From positions 186,001 through 250,000 of the forward strand of contig NZ_SMOK01000047.1 of the NCBI RefSeq assembly GCF_004353925.1: DNA of 64,000 nt. Direction: 5' to 3'. The translations under genes were made by a program, and so were the position numbers. This DNA is from Pseudomonas sp. H9 (lineage in GTDB: Bacteria > Pseudomonadota > Gammaproteobacteria > Pseudomonadales > Pseudomonadaceae). Shown here piece after piece: positions 8,384 through 17,386 of the stretch; position 1 is the first letter of the stretch; every line of letters starts with the position of its first letter. Under the pieces are notes generated by a model, which had not been told where the DNA came from, made no database searches, and saw only the letters and a program-made list of their open reading frames with translations.

Positions 8384-9391
8384 TCAGGCCAGTTGGTCTG
8401 GTGTGGTTGGTACGACCAGAATACCCGCGCGCAAGCCGTTCTTGACCTTAGGGTTTGGGAAAATGATGCGCGCGCCCTCTTCCTCGACAATCCAGCGCGT
8501 GCTGCTCAGGTCTTCGGCGAGCAGATAGCCCTTGGACAACTCGGAAAAGTTCTCGATGTCCGCCGGCAAGTGCAGGTGGAAGCTGTCACTGTGCTTGATG
8601 ATCTCGCGGGCGACGCTAAACAGCTGCAAGCCATCCAGCGCCTCGGGTTCGTCAGGCTCGGCACCTTCGATGATTTGTGTCAGACGCTCTTTCAGGCGAT
8701 CAAGGTTTACCTGCGCGTTCTGCCCGAAAGGCCGCGCCTTACCCAGTTCCAGGGTAAAGGCTTCAGCTTCCAGCTGTTCATAGGTGAATGCGGTGAAGGT
8801 CACCGAGGGTTTGCTCTGCAACAGTACCGCTTCCATTCCTGCTGCGCGCAGGCGCGCTAGTTCACGGCGCGAATGCTGGCGGCCTTCCTTGAACGGATAC
8901 AAAGCGAACTGCTCGATCTTCGAACCACGAATGGCGGTATGCAGGTCATAGTGCAACCGGGTACGCCCGGCAACACTGAAAAAGGTGGTGGCCAAACGCT
9001 CCAGCTCACAAGCGCGCAACGCTTCCGAGCCACTGGACAGCTCATGCCGACCGTTGAACAGGCGGTTGACGTCCTGCTCGACGTAACGCTCTCCCTTGCG
9101 GATGGCCTCGGGATTGCCAAACAGAAACAGGATCCGCGCCCGCGGTTTAATTTCCCGGTTGGCAATGCCATGCAGCAACTCATCGAGCAGCTCGATGGGC
9201 GCGGTTTCATTGCCGTGAATACCCGCCGACAGCAGCAGGTCCATGCCATTGTCGCGCGCTTCAGGAGGACGCACTTCAAGTGCGCCCTCACCCAGCCAGC
9301 GCATGCGCACGCCTTCGACAGTCAACTGGGTCTTCTCTGCCGGTTCACGACCGGCCAGGGTCAGTTCGAGCAGTTTGCCGAGGGCGAGCAT
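8384..9391 (-). CDS. astE: Succinylglutamate desuccinylase
   Basis: A 335-residue zinc carboxypeptidase-like enzyme (AstE/AspA family; AruE in Pseudomonas). It hydrolyses N-succinylglutamate to glutamate and succinate, the last step of the arginine succinyltransferase pathway. Zinc-site motifs are AGIHGNETAPIE (near residue 57) and the distal histidine in RLHYDLHTAIRGS (near 150); the catalytic glutamate lies in FTLELGKARPFG. Last gene of the aru operon, 10 nt after the small hypothetical gene. Confidence 0.95.
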   Translation of the reverse strand: MLALGKLLELTLAGREPAEKTQLTVEGVRMRWLGEGALEVRPPEARDNGMDLLLSAGIHGNETAPIELLDELLHGIANREIKPRARILFLFGNPEAIRKGERYVEQDVNRLFNGRHELSSGSEALRACELERLATTFFSVAGRTRLHYDLHTAIRGSKIEQFALYPFKEGRQHSRRELARLRAAGMEAVLLQSKPSVTFTAFTYEQLEAEAFTLELGKARPFGQNAQVNLDRLKERLTQIIEGAEPDEPEALDGLQLFSVAREIIKHSDSFHLHLPADIENFSELSKGYLLAEDLSSTRWIVEEEGARIIFPNPKVKNGLRAGILVVPTTPDQLA

Positions 9392-9401
9392 AGGCTATTC
9401 C

Positions 9402-9692
9402 TTAGTGATGGTGGCCGCAGTCAGGACCATGGACGTGATCGTCATCGTCGCCGGCATCGGCCGGTTCCATTTCCAGCTGCAGGCTGACCAGGTTAGTGGC
9501 CAGCGGGCGCAGCAAGAGGTTGGCGTATTCGGTGTCGTCTTCTTCGACGTCGACGCCGATCAACAGCTGACCACGGCCATCCTGCTGAATCCATACCTCC
9601 TTGCCTTGCCAGACCACCGCAAAGCGGGTGCAGGAAGTTTCCAGCTGGGTACCATCGTCATCTTCAAGGATCAGCTGCAGGGCGTCGGACAT
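9402..9692 (-). CDS. Conserved hypothetical protein of the aru operon with His/Asp-rich tail
   Basis: A 96-residue protein whose function I do not recognise. It lies 14 nt after aruB and 10 nt before astE, the same place as the uncharacterised gene between aruB and aruE of P. aeruginosa. The body is acidic and beta-rich (LILEDDDGTQLETSCTRFAV, VWQGKEVWIQQDG); the C-terminus ends DDDDHVHGPDCGHHH, a run of acidic, histidine and cysteine residues suited to binding a divalent metal. Start ATG at 9692 (MSDALQL) is preceded by AGAGA; an in-frame start 18 nt upstream overlaps aruB. A metal link is suggestive because AstE is zinc-dependent, but this is inference. Confidence 0.8.
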   Translation of the reverse strand: MSDALQLILEDDDGTQLETSCTRFAVVWQGKEVWIQQDGRGQLLIGVDVEEDDTEYANLLLRPLATNLVSLQLEMEPADAGDDDDHVHGPDCGHHH

Positions 9693-9706
9693 AGTCGAAT
9701 TCTCTC

Positions 9707-11056
9707 TCAAGGTTGGAGTTGGAACGGATAGACCGAACCCAGTTTGAGGATCTGGGTCAGTTCATCCAGTGCCGTGCGACACTCCAGCAACAATTGCGGA
9801 TCCGCCAGGTCGGATTCGCTCAGGCGGTCGCGGTAGTGCTTGTCGACCCACTGGGTCAGGGTGTCGTACAGCGACGCCGTCATGATAACCCCTGGATTGA
9901 CCGCTGCCAGTTCAGTTTCATTGAGTGCGACGCGCAACCGCAGGCACGCCGGGCCACCACCGTTCTGCATGCTCTGCTTGAGGTCGAAGACTTTAACCTC
10001 AGCGACCGGGCCGCCCGAAGCGGTCAAGGTCGACAGATAGGCCCAGACCCGCTCGTTGTTGCGGCACTCTTCCGGCACGATCAGCAGCATCGAACTATCG
10101 GCACGGGACAACAGTTGGCTGTTGAACAGGTAAGAACGCACCGCATCCTCTACCGTGACAGCCGAGCGCGGCACACAGATCGCCTTGAAGTTGCCGCCCC
10201 GTTTAGCCAGTTTAGCTTGCAGTTGGCCAAGCATCGCCTCGGTCTCAAGGAAGGCATCTTCGTGGTAGAACAGCACTTCGCCATTGCCCACTGCGATCAC
10301 ATCGTTGTGAAACACTCCTTGGTCAATTACCGCAGGGTTCTGCTGAGCATAGACCACGCCCTCTTCGCTCAGGCCATGCAAGCGAGCGACGGCTTGGGAA
10401 GCCTCAAGGGTCTGGCGCGCCGGGTACTTCTGCGGCGCCGGATAACGGGTGTCGAAGGCACTGCGGCCATAGACGAAGAACTCTACCCCCGCCTCGCCGT
10501 AACTACGGCAGAAACGTGTGTGGTTGGCCGCACCTTCATCACCGAACTGCGCCACCGCAGGCAACGCCGCGTGATGGGCAAAGTGCTTGTTGTCAGCGAA
10601 CATCGCGCCCAGCACGCGGCTGGTGGTGGGATGCTCGATGCTGCGGTGATACTTGCAATTGAGGTTGGCAGCGGTGAAATGCACACGGCCGTCGGCGGTA
10701 TCGGCACTTGGGCTGACCGTCGCGGCGTTGGCCACCCACATGCTCGACGCCGAGCAACTGGCGACCAGCAACGGCATGGCTTCTTTGGCCGCGCGCTGAA
10801 TCACCTCGGCATCGCTGCCGGAGAAGCCCAGGCGGCGCAACGCGCCTACATCCGGGCGCTCCTGCGGCGCCAGCACGCCTTGCTGAAAGCCCATTTCCAT
10901 CAACGCTTTCATCTTCGCCAGGCCCTGACGCGCAGCTTCGCGCGGGTTGGACCCCTGCTGGCTGTTGCTTTGCGACGCAACGTTGCCGTAGGACAGCCCG
11001 CCGTAGTTATGCGTCGGTCCCACCAGACCATCAAAATTCACTTCAAACGATTTCAT
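9707..11056 (-). CDS. astB: N-succinylarginine dihydrolase
   Basis: A 449-residue amidinotransferase-fold enzyme (AstB; AruB in Pseudomonas) that converts N-succinylarginine to succinylornithine, ammonia and CO2, step 2 of the pathway. It starts MKSFEVNFDGLVGPTHNYGG. Catalytic-site segments are FHNDVIAVGNGEVLFYHEDAF (His/Glu region near residue 250) and the cysteine in NGGGPACLRLRVALN near 365. ATG at 11056 has a GGAG site 8 nt upstream. Length is normal for the family. Confidence 0.95.
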   Translation of the reverse strand: MKSFEVNFDGLVGPTHNYGGLSYGNVASQSNSQQGSNPREAARQGLAKMKALMEMGFQQGVLAPQERPDVGALRRLGFSGSDAEVIQRAAKEAMPLLVASCSASSMWVANAATVSPSADTADGRVHFTAANLNCKYHRSIEHPTTSRVLGAMFADNKHFAHHAALPAVAQFGDEGAANHTRFCRSYGEAGVEFFVYGRSAFDTRYPAPQKYPARQTLEASQAVARLHGLSEEGVVYAQQNPAVIDQGVFHNDVIAVGNGEVLFYHEDAFLETEAMLGQLQAKLAKRGGNFKAICVPRSAVTVEDAVRSYLFNSQLLSRADSSMLLIVPEECRNNERVWAYLSTLTASGGPVAEVKVFDLKQSMQNGGGPACLRLRVALNETELAAVNPGVIMTASLYDTLTQWVDKHYRDRLSESDLADPQLLLECRTALDELTQILKLGSVYPFQLQP

Positions 11057-11080
11057 CGGCAAGGCTCCGTGGACCTTTTG

Positions 11081-12544
11081 TTATAGGGCGACGCCTGGCG
11101 TCAGCGTGGCAGGCAGGGTCAGGCTGGCGGTCTCCAGCGAGGCTACCGGGTAAGCGCAATAGTCGGCCGCGTAATAGGCGCTGGCACGGTGGTTGCCGCT
11201 GGCACCCACACCGCCAAAGGGCGCACTGCTGGCAGCGCCGGTCAGCTGTTTGTTCCAGTTGACGATGCCGGCACGGCTTTGCAGCCAGAAGTACTGGTAG
11301 CGAGCATGCGAGTCCGACAACAGGCCGGCAGCCAGGCCGTACTGGGTATTGTTGGCTTCGGCGATGGCCGCATCGAAATCGCTGTAACGAATGACCTGCA
11401 GCAGTGGGCCAAAGAACTCTTCGTCCGGGCGATCGGCTACTGCCGTTACATCAACGATACCTGGCGTCAGCAATGCTGCAGTGGCTTGCGGCTGGGTCAT
11501 TGCCAGCAACGACACGCCGCCGTTGGCCAGCAACTGCGCCTGCGCATCCAGCAGGGCCTTGGCCGCTGCCAACGAAATCACCGAACCCATGAAGGGTGCA
11601 GGCTGTTGATTGAAGGCGCCCACAGAAATGTTATTGCACACCTCTACCAGGCGCTTGAGCAGCGCATCGCCCCAGGCACCTTGCGGCACCAACAGACGAC
11701 GGGCACAGGTACAACGCTGCCCGGCGGAAATGAAAGCCGACTGAATGATGGTGTAGACCGCGGCATCCAAATCTTTGACTTCATCAACCACCAGCGGGTT
11801 GTTGCCGCCCATTTCCAGCGCCAGGATCTTGTCCGGACGGCCGGCAAACTGTTGATGCAACAAGTTGCCGGTACGGCTGGAGCCGGTGAAGAACAAACCG
11901 TCGATACCCGGGTTGGCGGCCAGCGCCACACCGGTTTCCCGTGCCCCCTGAACCAGGTTCAGTACGCCCGCTGGCAGGCCAGCCTCAATCCAGCACTTGA
12001 CGGTCAGCTCGGCGACTTTCGGGGTCAGCTCGCTCGGCTTGAACACTACCGTGTTACCGGCCAGCAGGGCCGGAACGATGTGGCCGTTTGGCAGGTGCCC
12101 CGGGAAGTTGTAAGGGCCAAATACGGCTACCACGCCATGCGGTTTGTGCCGCAGCACTGCAGTGGCATCGGCCAGCGGGCCGCTTTTCTCACCGGTGCGC
12201 TCACGGTAGCTCTGCACCGAGATGGCTACCTTGTTGACCATGCTGGTTACTTCGGTAGCGGCTTCCCACAGCGGCTTACCGGTCTCTTCACCGATGCAAT
12301 GAGCCAAGGCATCAGCGTTGGCCTTGAGCGCTGCCGCAAAGGCTTCAAGCACACTGATGCGCGCCTCCAGCGATTGCAGGGCCCAACCAGCAAAGGCCTG
12401 ACGCGCTGCCTGAACGGCGGTGTCGACTTGAGCGGCATTAGCACCCTGGCCTTCCCAGATGACGTTCTGGCTGACCGGATCCAGCGACTGCAGCGCTTCG
12501 CCCTGCCCTGCCTGCCAATTGCCGGCGATATAGTGAGTCGTCAT
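11081..12544 (-). CDS. astD: N-succinylglutamate 5-semialdehyde dehydrogenase
   Basis: A 487-residue NAD-dependent aldehyde dehydrogenase (AstD; AruD) oxidising succinylglutamic semialdehyde to succinylglutamate, step 4. Motifs: FGPYNFPGHLPNGHIVPALL (near residue 140), the NAD-binding FTGSSRTGNLL, the catalytic glutamate in LALEMGGNNPLVV (near 245) and the catalytic cysteine in SAGQRCTCARRLLVP (near 280). Its start codon overlaps the stop of aruG (shared base at 12544), indicating translational coupling. Confidence 0.95.
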   Translation of the reverse strand: MTTHYIAGNWQAGQGEALQSLDPVSQNVIWEGQGANAAQVDTAVQAARQAFAGWALQSLEARISVLEAFAAALKANADALAHCIGEETGKPLWEAATEVTSMVNKVAISVQSYRERTGEKSGPLADATAVLRHKPHGVVAVFGPYNFPGHLPNGHIVPALLAGNTVVFKPSELTPKVAELTVKCWIEAGLPAGVLNLVQGARETGVALAANPGIDGLFFTGSSRTGNLLHQQFAGRPDKILALEMGGNNPLVVDEVKDLDAAVYTIIQSAFISAGQRCTCARRLLVPQGAWGDALLKRLVEVCNNISVGAFNQQPAPFMGSVISLAAAKALLDAQAQLLANGGVSLLAMTQPQATAALLTPGIVDVTAVADRPDEEFFGPLLQVIRYSDFDAAIAEANNTQYGLAAGLLSDSHARYQYFWLQSRAGIVNWNKQLTGAASSAPFGGVGASGNHRASAYYAADYCAYPVASLETASLTLPATLTPGVAL

Positions 12545-13569
12545 TACTTGGCCTCCCGGGCGGCAGACAGCGGCACAGCACGCACCTGATCACCAGCACT
12601 GAGGCGCAGGCGTTTTGCGGTCAACGGATCAACCACCAGGGTACCGGCCGCCAGACGCGCTGGTGCTGCAGTAATGCGGCACTCTTCGCGCTTACGGTTA
12701 TGAATGATGAACGGCGTGGCATCGTCACCAGGCGTGCCGACCGCCAGCACCAGCGCCTGGCTGTCGTGCACCGCACGAATCTTGCTGGTTTCGCACTCTA
12801 CCGCTGGGCCTGCGTCGAAAATGTCGACATAGCCCTGATAGCTGAAGCCTTCGCTTTTGAGCATCGCCAAGGCTGGCTCGGTGTCGGTATGCACACGACC
12901 GATCACGCCGCGCGCGGCTTCGGAAAGGAAGCAGGTGTAAAGCGGAAACTTGGGCATCAGCTCAGCGATGAACGCCTTGTTACCAACACCAGTCAGGTAA
13001 TCCGCCTGGCTGAATTCCATCTTGAAGAAATGTCGCCCCAGGCTTTCCCAGAACGGCGAGCGTCCTTGCTCATCCGACATGCCCCGCATTTCGGCGATGA
13101 TCTTGTTGCCGAACAGCTCGGCAAACTCGGCGATGAACAACAGGCGTGCCTTGGCCAGCAGGCGACCATTGAGCCCGGTGCGGTAGTCGCTACGCAGGAA
13201 CAACGAGCACAGTTCGGAGTTGCCGGTCAGGTCGTTGGCCAGAAACAGCGTGGGGATCTCGCGATAGATGTTCAACTCTTGAGAGGCACTGACCGTCAGG
13301 CCCACCCGGTAGTTGTACCAAGGCTCACGCAAGCCGACGGCACCGGCGATGGCAGAAATACCGACCACCACACCTTCGTCGTTTTCCAGCACGAACAAGT
13401 AGTCTGCGTCACCGCGCTCAGCTTCGCCACGGAACGTCTTCTCAGCCCAGCCGACCCGGTGCGACAGGCGCTCCTCGTTGGCCGGCAAGGTGGTCAGGCC
13501 GGTGCCGGTGCTGCGCGCCAACTCGATCAGCGCAGGTAAATCGCTGCTGCGTACGGGACGAACGATCAT
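12544..13569 (-). CDS. aruG: Arginine N-succinyltransferase, beta subunit
   Basis: A 341-residue AstA-family acyltransferase subunit. With AruF it transfers succinyl from succinyl-CoA to arginine (and ornithine), the first step of the pathway. It starts MIVRPVRSSDLPALIELARS and contains GISAIAGAVGLREPWYNYRV, FLANDLTGNSELCSLFL and GVIGRVHTDTEPALAML. Enterobacteria have one astA; Pseudomonas has two paralogous subunits, as here. The gap to aruF is 74 nt. Confidence 0.94.
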   Translation of the reverse strand: MIVRPVRSSDLPALIELARSTGTGLTTLPANEERLSHRVGWAEKTFRGEAERGDADYLFVLENDEGVVVGISAIAGAVGLREPWYNYRVGLTVSASQELNIYREIPTLFLANDLTGNSELCSLFLRSDYRTGLNGRLLAKARLLFIAEFAELFGNKIIAEMRGMSDEQGRSPFWESLGRHFFKMEFSQADYLTGVGNKAFIAELMPKFPLYTCFLSEAARGVIGRVHTDTEPALAMLKSEGFSYQGYVDIFDAGPAVECETSKIRAVHDSQALVLAVGTPGDDATPFIIHNRKREECRITAAPARLAAGTLVVDPLTAKRLRLSAGDQVRAVPLSAAREAK

Positions 13570-13643
13570 GCTATCTCCTCGGGCGGCGGCCTTTGGCCTG
13601 CCGCAAAACTCGACCTGGGTGCTCGGTTATCGAACCGCAGGGA

Positions 13644-14663
13644 TCAAACCGCTACCAGACGCACACTGGCGCCTTCACCGACGCCAAGGGCTTCGGCTGC
13701 TTCAAGACTCAGGGTTACCGGCTTACCCGGCACCCAGTCCAGCTCCAGCAGTACCGCGCGGTAGTCCTGCAACTGGCCATTGCAAACCAGGTAAGGCCGC
13801 CCGCCCTTGACCACCGTGCTGTCGAGCTTGACCGGCACCACGCGGCTCTGGGCAATGGAGCGGATACTCGACACCCGTGCATGCAAGGTCGGGCCACCGT
13901 CGAAAATATCGATGTAATGATCAGTCTCGAAGCCTTCGCGCATCAGGATGTCGAAGGTGATCTGCGCGCGCGGGTGAACCTGGCCCATGGCCTCTTGTGC
14001 GGCATCCGGCAGCAATGGCACGTAGATCGGGTAATGCGGCATCAACTCGGCCAGGAAGGTCCGGCTCTTCAGGCCACACAGGCGCTCGGCCTCGGCATAG
14101 TTGAGGTCGAAGAAGTTGCGCCCGATAGCATCCCAAAACGGCGAGTCGCCGCTTTCATCGCTGTAACCGACGATTTCGGTGACCACCGAATCGGCGAAAC
14201 GCTCAGGGTGCGCCGCCATAAACAGCAAGCGACCACGGGAGTTAAGCTCCGACCAACCAGTGCCAACCAGCTCTGGCAGCACGTAGAAACTGGTCAGCAA
14301 GCTGTTGCCGGTCAGGTCATGGCACTGCGAGAGCACATGGATCTTGTTGTGGATCTTCAGCTCGCGTGAAGCATGCACAAAGGTTTCGTTACGAAAGCTG
14401 TAGAACGGCTCGGAATAACCGGCCGAGGCAACGATGGCCGAACAGCCGACCAACTTGCCGGTGTCGCTGTCTTCAAGGACGAAGAAATAGCTTTCTTCAC
14501 CATTGAAACTGACCTCGGCCGCAAACGACGTCTCCGAGGCGGCGATCTTGTCGCTCAGACGACCGGCATCATCCGGCAAGGACGTGACACCGATGGGGCT
14601 GTCCGCTGCCAGACGCTGTACTTCGCCCAGATCAGCCATTTGCGCGGGGCGCATCACCAGCAT
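13644..14663 (-). CDS. aruF: Arginine/ornithine N-succinyltransferase, alpha subunit
   Basis: A 339-residue paralogue of the neighbouring subunit, starting MLVMRPAQMADLGEVQRLAA, with the family segments GCSAIVASAGYSEPFYSFRN, HDLTGNSLLTSFYVLPELVG and AMGQVHPRAQITFDIL. It pairs with AruG. The 133-nt gap to aruC holds a GGCCCTGCGGGGCC hairpin that may set relative mRNA levels (inference). Confidence 0.94.
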   Translation of the reverse strand: MLVMRPAQMADLGEVQRLAADSPIGVTSLPDDAGRLSDKIAASETSFAAEVSFNGEESYFFVLEDSDTGKLVGCSAIVASAGYSEPFYSFRNETFVHASRELKIHNKIHVLSQCHDLTGNSLLTSFYVLPELVGTGWSELNSRGRLLFMAAHPERFADSVVTEIVGYSDESGDSPFWDAIGRNFFDLNYAEAERLCGLKSRTFLAELMPHYPIYVPLLPDAAQEAMGQVHPRAQITFDILMREGFETDHYIDIFDGGPTLHARVSSIRSIAQSRVVPVKLDSTVVKGGRPYLVCNGQLQDYRAVLLELDWVPGKPVTLSLEAAEALGVGEGASVRLVAV

Positions 14664-14796
14664 GGTGTCACTCCTTTCGGGAAAACAGGCCAGCCACTGC
14701 TGGCACAGAAAAAAACAGCAAGCGCCCGCTGGGCACGTGCTCTGAAATTCGGATTCACCGGCCCCGCAGGGCCGATGAAAGGACCACAGGCGCCAA

Positions 14797-16017
14797 TCAG
14801 GCCTGGGTCAGTGTTGCGGCAGCACGCTCGAAGCGATCCAGGCCTTCGTCGATGTCGGCATCTTCGACCACCAGGCTCGGAGCGAAACGCACCACGTCCG
14901 GGCCGGCCTGCAGGACCATCAAGCCTTCTTTCTCGGCGGCGTTGAACACGTCTTTGGCCTTGCCTTTCCAGGCATCGCTCAGCACGCAACCAATCAGCAA
15001 GCCAATACCACGCACCTGGGTGAACAAGCCGTATTTCTCGCCGATCTGTTCCAGGCGGGCTTTGAACTTCTGGTGCTTGGCCTTGACGCCCTCCAGCACC
15101 TCAGGGGTGTTGACCACATCCATGACCGCATTGGCCACGGCGCACGCCAGCGGGTTACCGCCGTAGGTGGTGCCGTGGGTGCCAACGGTCAGGTGCTTGG
15201 CCAGGGCTTCGGTGGTCAGCATCGCGCCAATCGGGAAGCCGCCGCCCAGGCTCTTGGCGCTGGAGAGGATGTCTGGGGTCACGCCGTAATGCATGTAGGC
15301 GAACAGCTCGCCGGTACGGCCTACGCCGGTTTGCACTTCGTCAAAAATCAGCAGCGCGTTGTGCTTGTCGCACAGTTCACGAGCGCCTTGCAGGTAAGCG
15401 ACATCGGCCGGAACCACACCGCTCTCGCCCTGAATCGGCTCGATCACCACGGCGCAGGTCTTGTCGGAAATCTGCGCCTTCAGCGCTTCCAGATCGTTGT
15501 ACGGCACATGGCTGATACCGGTGATCTTCGGGCCGAAACCATCGGAATACTTCGGCTGGCCGCCGACGCTCACGGTGAACAGGGTACGACCGTGGAAGCT
15601 GTTAACGGTGGCGATGATCTCGTGCTTTTCAGGGCCGAAACGGTCATGGGCAACACGACGGGCCAGCTTGAAAGCAGCTTCGTTCGCTTCAGCGCCGGAG
15701 TTACAGAAAAATGCACGCTCAGCGAAGGTCGCATCGACCAGCTTGTGGGCCAGGCGCAGGGCCGGCTCGTTGGTGAACACGTTCGACACGTGCCACAGCT
15801 TATTGGCCTGCTCGGTCAGTGCGCCGACCAGCGCCGGGTGTGCATGACCCAATACGTTCACGGCAATCCCGCCCGCGAAGTCGATCAGCTCGCGGCCCGA
15901 CTGATCCCAGACTCGGGAGCCCGCACCACGAACGGGGATAAAAGCCGCCGGTGCGTAATTGGGAACCATTACCTGGTCGAAATCGGCGCGTTGCACCGGA
16001 GCTTGCTCAACGGACAT
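14797..16017 (-). CDS. aruC: Succinylornithine / acetylornithine aminotransferase
   Basis: A 406-residue class III PLP aminotransferase (AstC/ArgD family). In catabolism it converts succinylornithine to succinylglutamic semialdehyde; in Pseudomonas the same protein also serves as N-acetylornithine aminotransferase. Visible sites: FCNSGAEANEAAFKLAR (phosphate loop, near 108), FHGRTLFTVSVGGQ, LLIFDEVQTGVGRTGELFAY (PLP aspartate, near 225) and the Schiff-base lysine in ILSSAKSLGGGFPIG near 254. First gene of the aru operon; ArgR-type sites lie 80-150 nt upstream. Confidence 0.94.
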   Translation of the reverse strand: MSVEQAPVQRADFDQVMVPNYAPAAFIPVRGAGSRVWDQSGRELIDFAGGIAVNVLGHAHPALVGALTEQANKLWHVSNVFTNEPALRLAHKLVDATFAERAFFCNSGAEANEAAFKLARRVAHDRFGPEKHEIIATVNSFHGRTLFTVSVGGQPKYSDGFGPKITGISHVPYNDLEALKAQISDKTCAVVIEPIQGESGVVPADVAYLQGARELCDKHNALLIFDEVQTGVGRTGELFAYMHYGVTPDILSSAKSLGGGFPIGAMLTTEALAKHLTVGTHGTTYGGNPLACAVANAVMDVVNTPEVLEGVKAKHQKFKARLEQIGEKYGLFTQVRGIGLLIGCVLSDAWKGKAKDVFNAAEKEGLMVLQAGPDVVRFAPSLVVEDADIDEGLDRFERAAATLTQA

Positions 16018-16095
16018 CGGAGTCTCCTGAAGAGGAACGCCTGCCTGGAACTGGCGAGCGATGGGGGGATTGTAAGGACAGATCGGCGCCTGACA

Positions 16096-16164
16096 TTGTC
16101 GCCAAGCGACAACTTGTTATAGCGCCCAACCCTGTTTTACCAAGGCTTTCGGCAATGCGACAAA
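16096..16164 (-). promoter_or_regulatory. Putative ArgR binding region of the aru operon
   Basis: Contains the palindrome TTGTCGC-CAA-GCGACAA (16096-16112) and, read on the minus strand, TTTGTCGC (16164-16157). Both fit the Pseudomonas AraC-type ArgR consensus TGTCGC-N8-AA that I recall. The site lies between argR and aruC. Confidence 0.65.
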
Positions 16165-16216
16165 TAGGGTCGCAAAGGCGCAGTTTAAACGGTGCGGGAG
16201 ACGAGCACAGAACTAT

Positions 16217-16291
16217 CTGTAGGAGCGGGCTTGCCCCACGATCGGGATCTATCTATTACACCGGTATCGCGGGGCAAGCCCGCTCCTACAG
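16217..16291. repeat. REP pair (REPIN)
   Basis: CTGTAGGAGCGGGCTTGCCC and its inverted copy, located between the argR stop and the aruC promoter region. Confidence 0.9.
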
Positions 16292-16307
16292 AAGTGCCGC
16301 CAACTGA

Positions 16308-17288
16308 TTAACCGCGCTCGGCAGGCACCGATGACAATTCGAAGGGGCTGCTGCTTCGTCGCTGATTACGATCTTCCCGTGGCGTTGCGCCAAAGAAGTT
16401 GCGATAGGCACTGGAGAAATGCGGGCCCGACGAGAAGCCGCAGGACAAACCGATCTGAATGATCGACTTGCTGGTTTGCATCAGCATCTGCCGCGCTTTG
16501 TTCAAGCGCAGCTCAAGGTAATACTGGCTTGGCACGCGATTGAGGTACTGCTTGAAGATCCGCTCCAACTGACGCCGCGAAACGCACACATGCTGGGCAA
16601 TTTCATCGGTGGTCAACGGCTCTTCAATGTTGGCCTCCATCAACAGTACAGCCTGGGTCAGTTTCGGGTGGCTAGAGCCCAGACGATTCTGCAGCGGAAT
16701 GCGCTGACGCTCGCCGCCTTCACGAATACGCTCGACCACCAACTCTTCCGACACCGCCCCGGCCAGCTCCGCACCATGATCGCGGGCCAATACCGCCAGC
16801 AACAAATCGATCACCGACATGCCACCGCAAGCGGTCAGGCGATCACGATCCCAGTCAAACAGATGACTGGTGGCAATTACCTTGGGGAAACGCTCGGCAA
16901 AGTCATCCTGCCAGCGCCAGTGCACCGCTGCGCGATAACCGTCGAGCAAGCCCAGCTGAGCCAGCGGATAGACACCTGCCGACAGGCCGCCGACCACACA
17001 ACCGGCACGCGCCAATTGCTTGAGCGCACTGGCCAGCCCTGGCGCCACGGCCTGCGGCGGTTCATCAGCGAGCAAAAGCAGCTTCTGGCAACCCTCCAGG
17101 CGCCCGGCCCATGGCTCACCCGGCAGGCGCCAGGCACCCTCGAGCGGAGGCTCGGCCTGCAGGAACGACAACTCGTAGACCACGTCCGGGTGCACGCGCT
17201 GGGCTACCCGCAGGACCTCTTCGGCCAGCGCCAGGGTCAGCGCTTTGGTACTAGGCCAGATGAGAAAACCGATGCGTTGGGTGGTCAT
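16308..17288 (-). CDS. argR: ArgR, AraC-family regulator of arginine metabolism
   Basis: A 326-residue regulator with an N-terminal GATase-1/DJ-1-like sensing domain (RIGFLIWPSTKALTLALAEE to about residue 175) and a C-terminal AraC double helix-turn-helix (LTTDEIAQHVCVSRRQLERI and SIIQIGLSCGFSSGPHFSSAYR). It is the Pseudomonas ArgR, unrelated to the E. coli hexameric repressor; it activates the aru and aot operons in response to arginine. It is encoded between the two operons it controls. A strong stem-loop separates it from aotP. Confidence 0.94.
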   Translation of the reverse strand: MTTQRIGFLIWPSTKALTLALAEEVLRVAQRVHPDVVYELSFLQAEPPLEGAWRLPGEPWAGRLEGCQKLLLLADEPPQAVAPGLASALKQLARAGCVVGGLSAGVYPLAQLGLLDGYRAAVHWRWQDDFAERFPKVIATSHLFDWDRDRLTACGGMSVIDLLLAVLARDHGAELAGAVSEELVVERIREGGERQRIPLQNRLGSSHPKLTQAVLLMEANIEEPLTTDEIAQHVCVSRRQLERIFKQYLNRVPSQYYLELRLNKARQMLMQTSKSIIQIGLSCGFSSGPHFSSAYRNFFGATPREDRNQRRSSSPFELSSVPAERG

Positions 17289-17332
17289 GGGGTGCGGTCC
17301 GGAACCTGAGAGAAGTCAAGAAGACAAAGCCT

Positions 17333-17363
17333 GGTCATGCTGCGAATGATTCGCAGCATGACC
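17333..17363 (-). promoter_or_regulatory. 14-bp perfect stem-loop between aotP and argR
   Basis: GGTCATGCTGCGAA (17333-17346), loop TGA, TTCGCAGCATGACC (17350-17363). No T-run follows on the minus strand, so it may be a transcript-end or processing hairpin that lowers argR relative to aotP, or a protein-binding palindrome. Confidence 0.6.
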
Positions 17364-17386
17364 CATTTTGGTGCAAAACAGCAATC

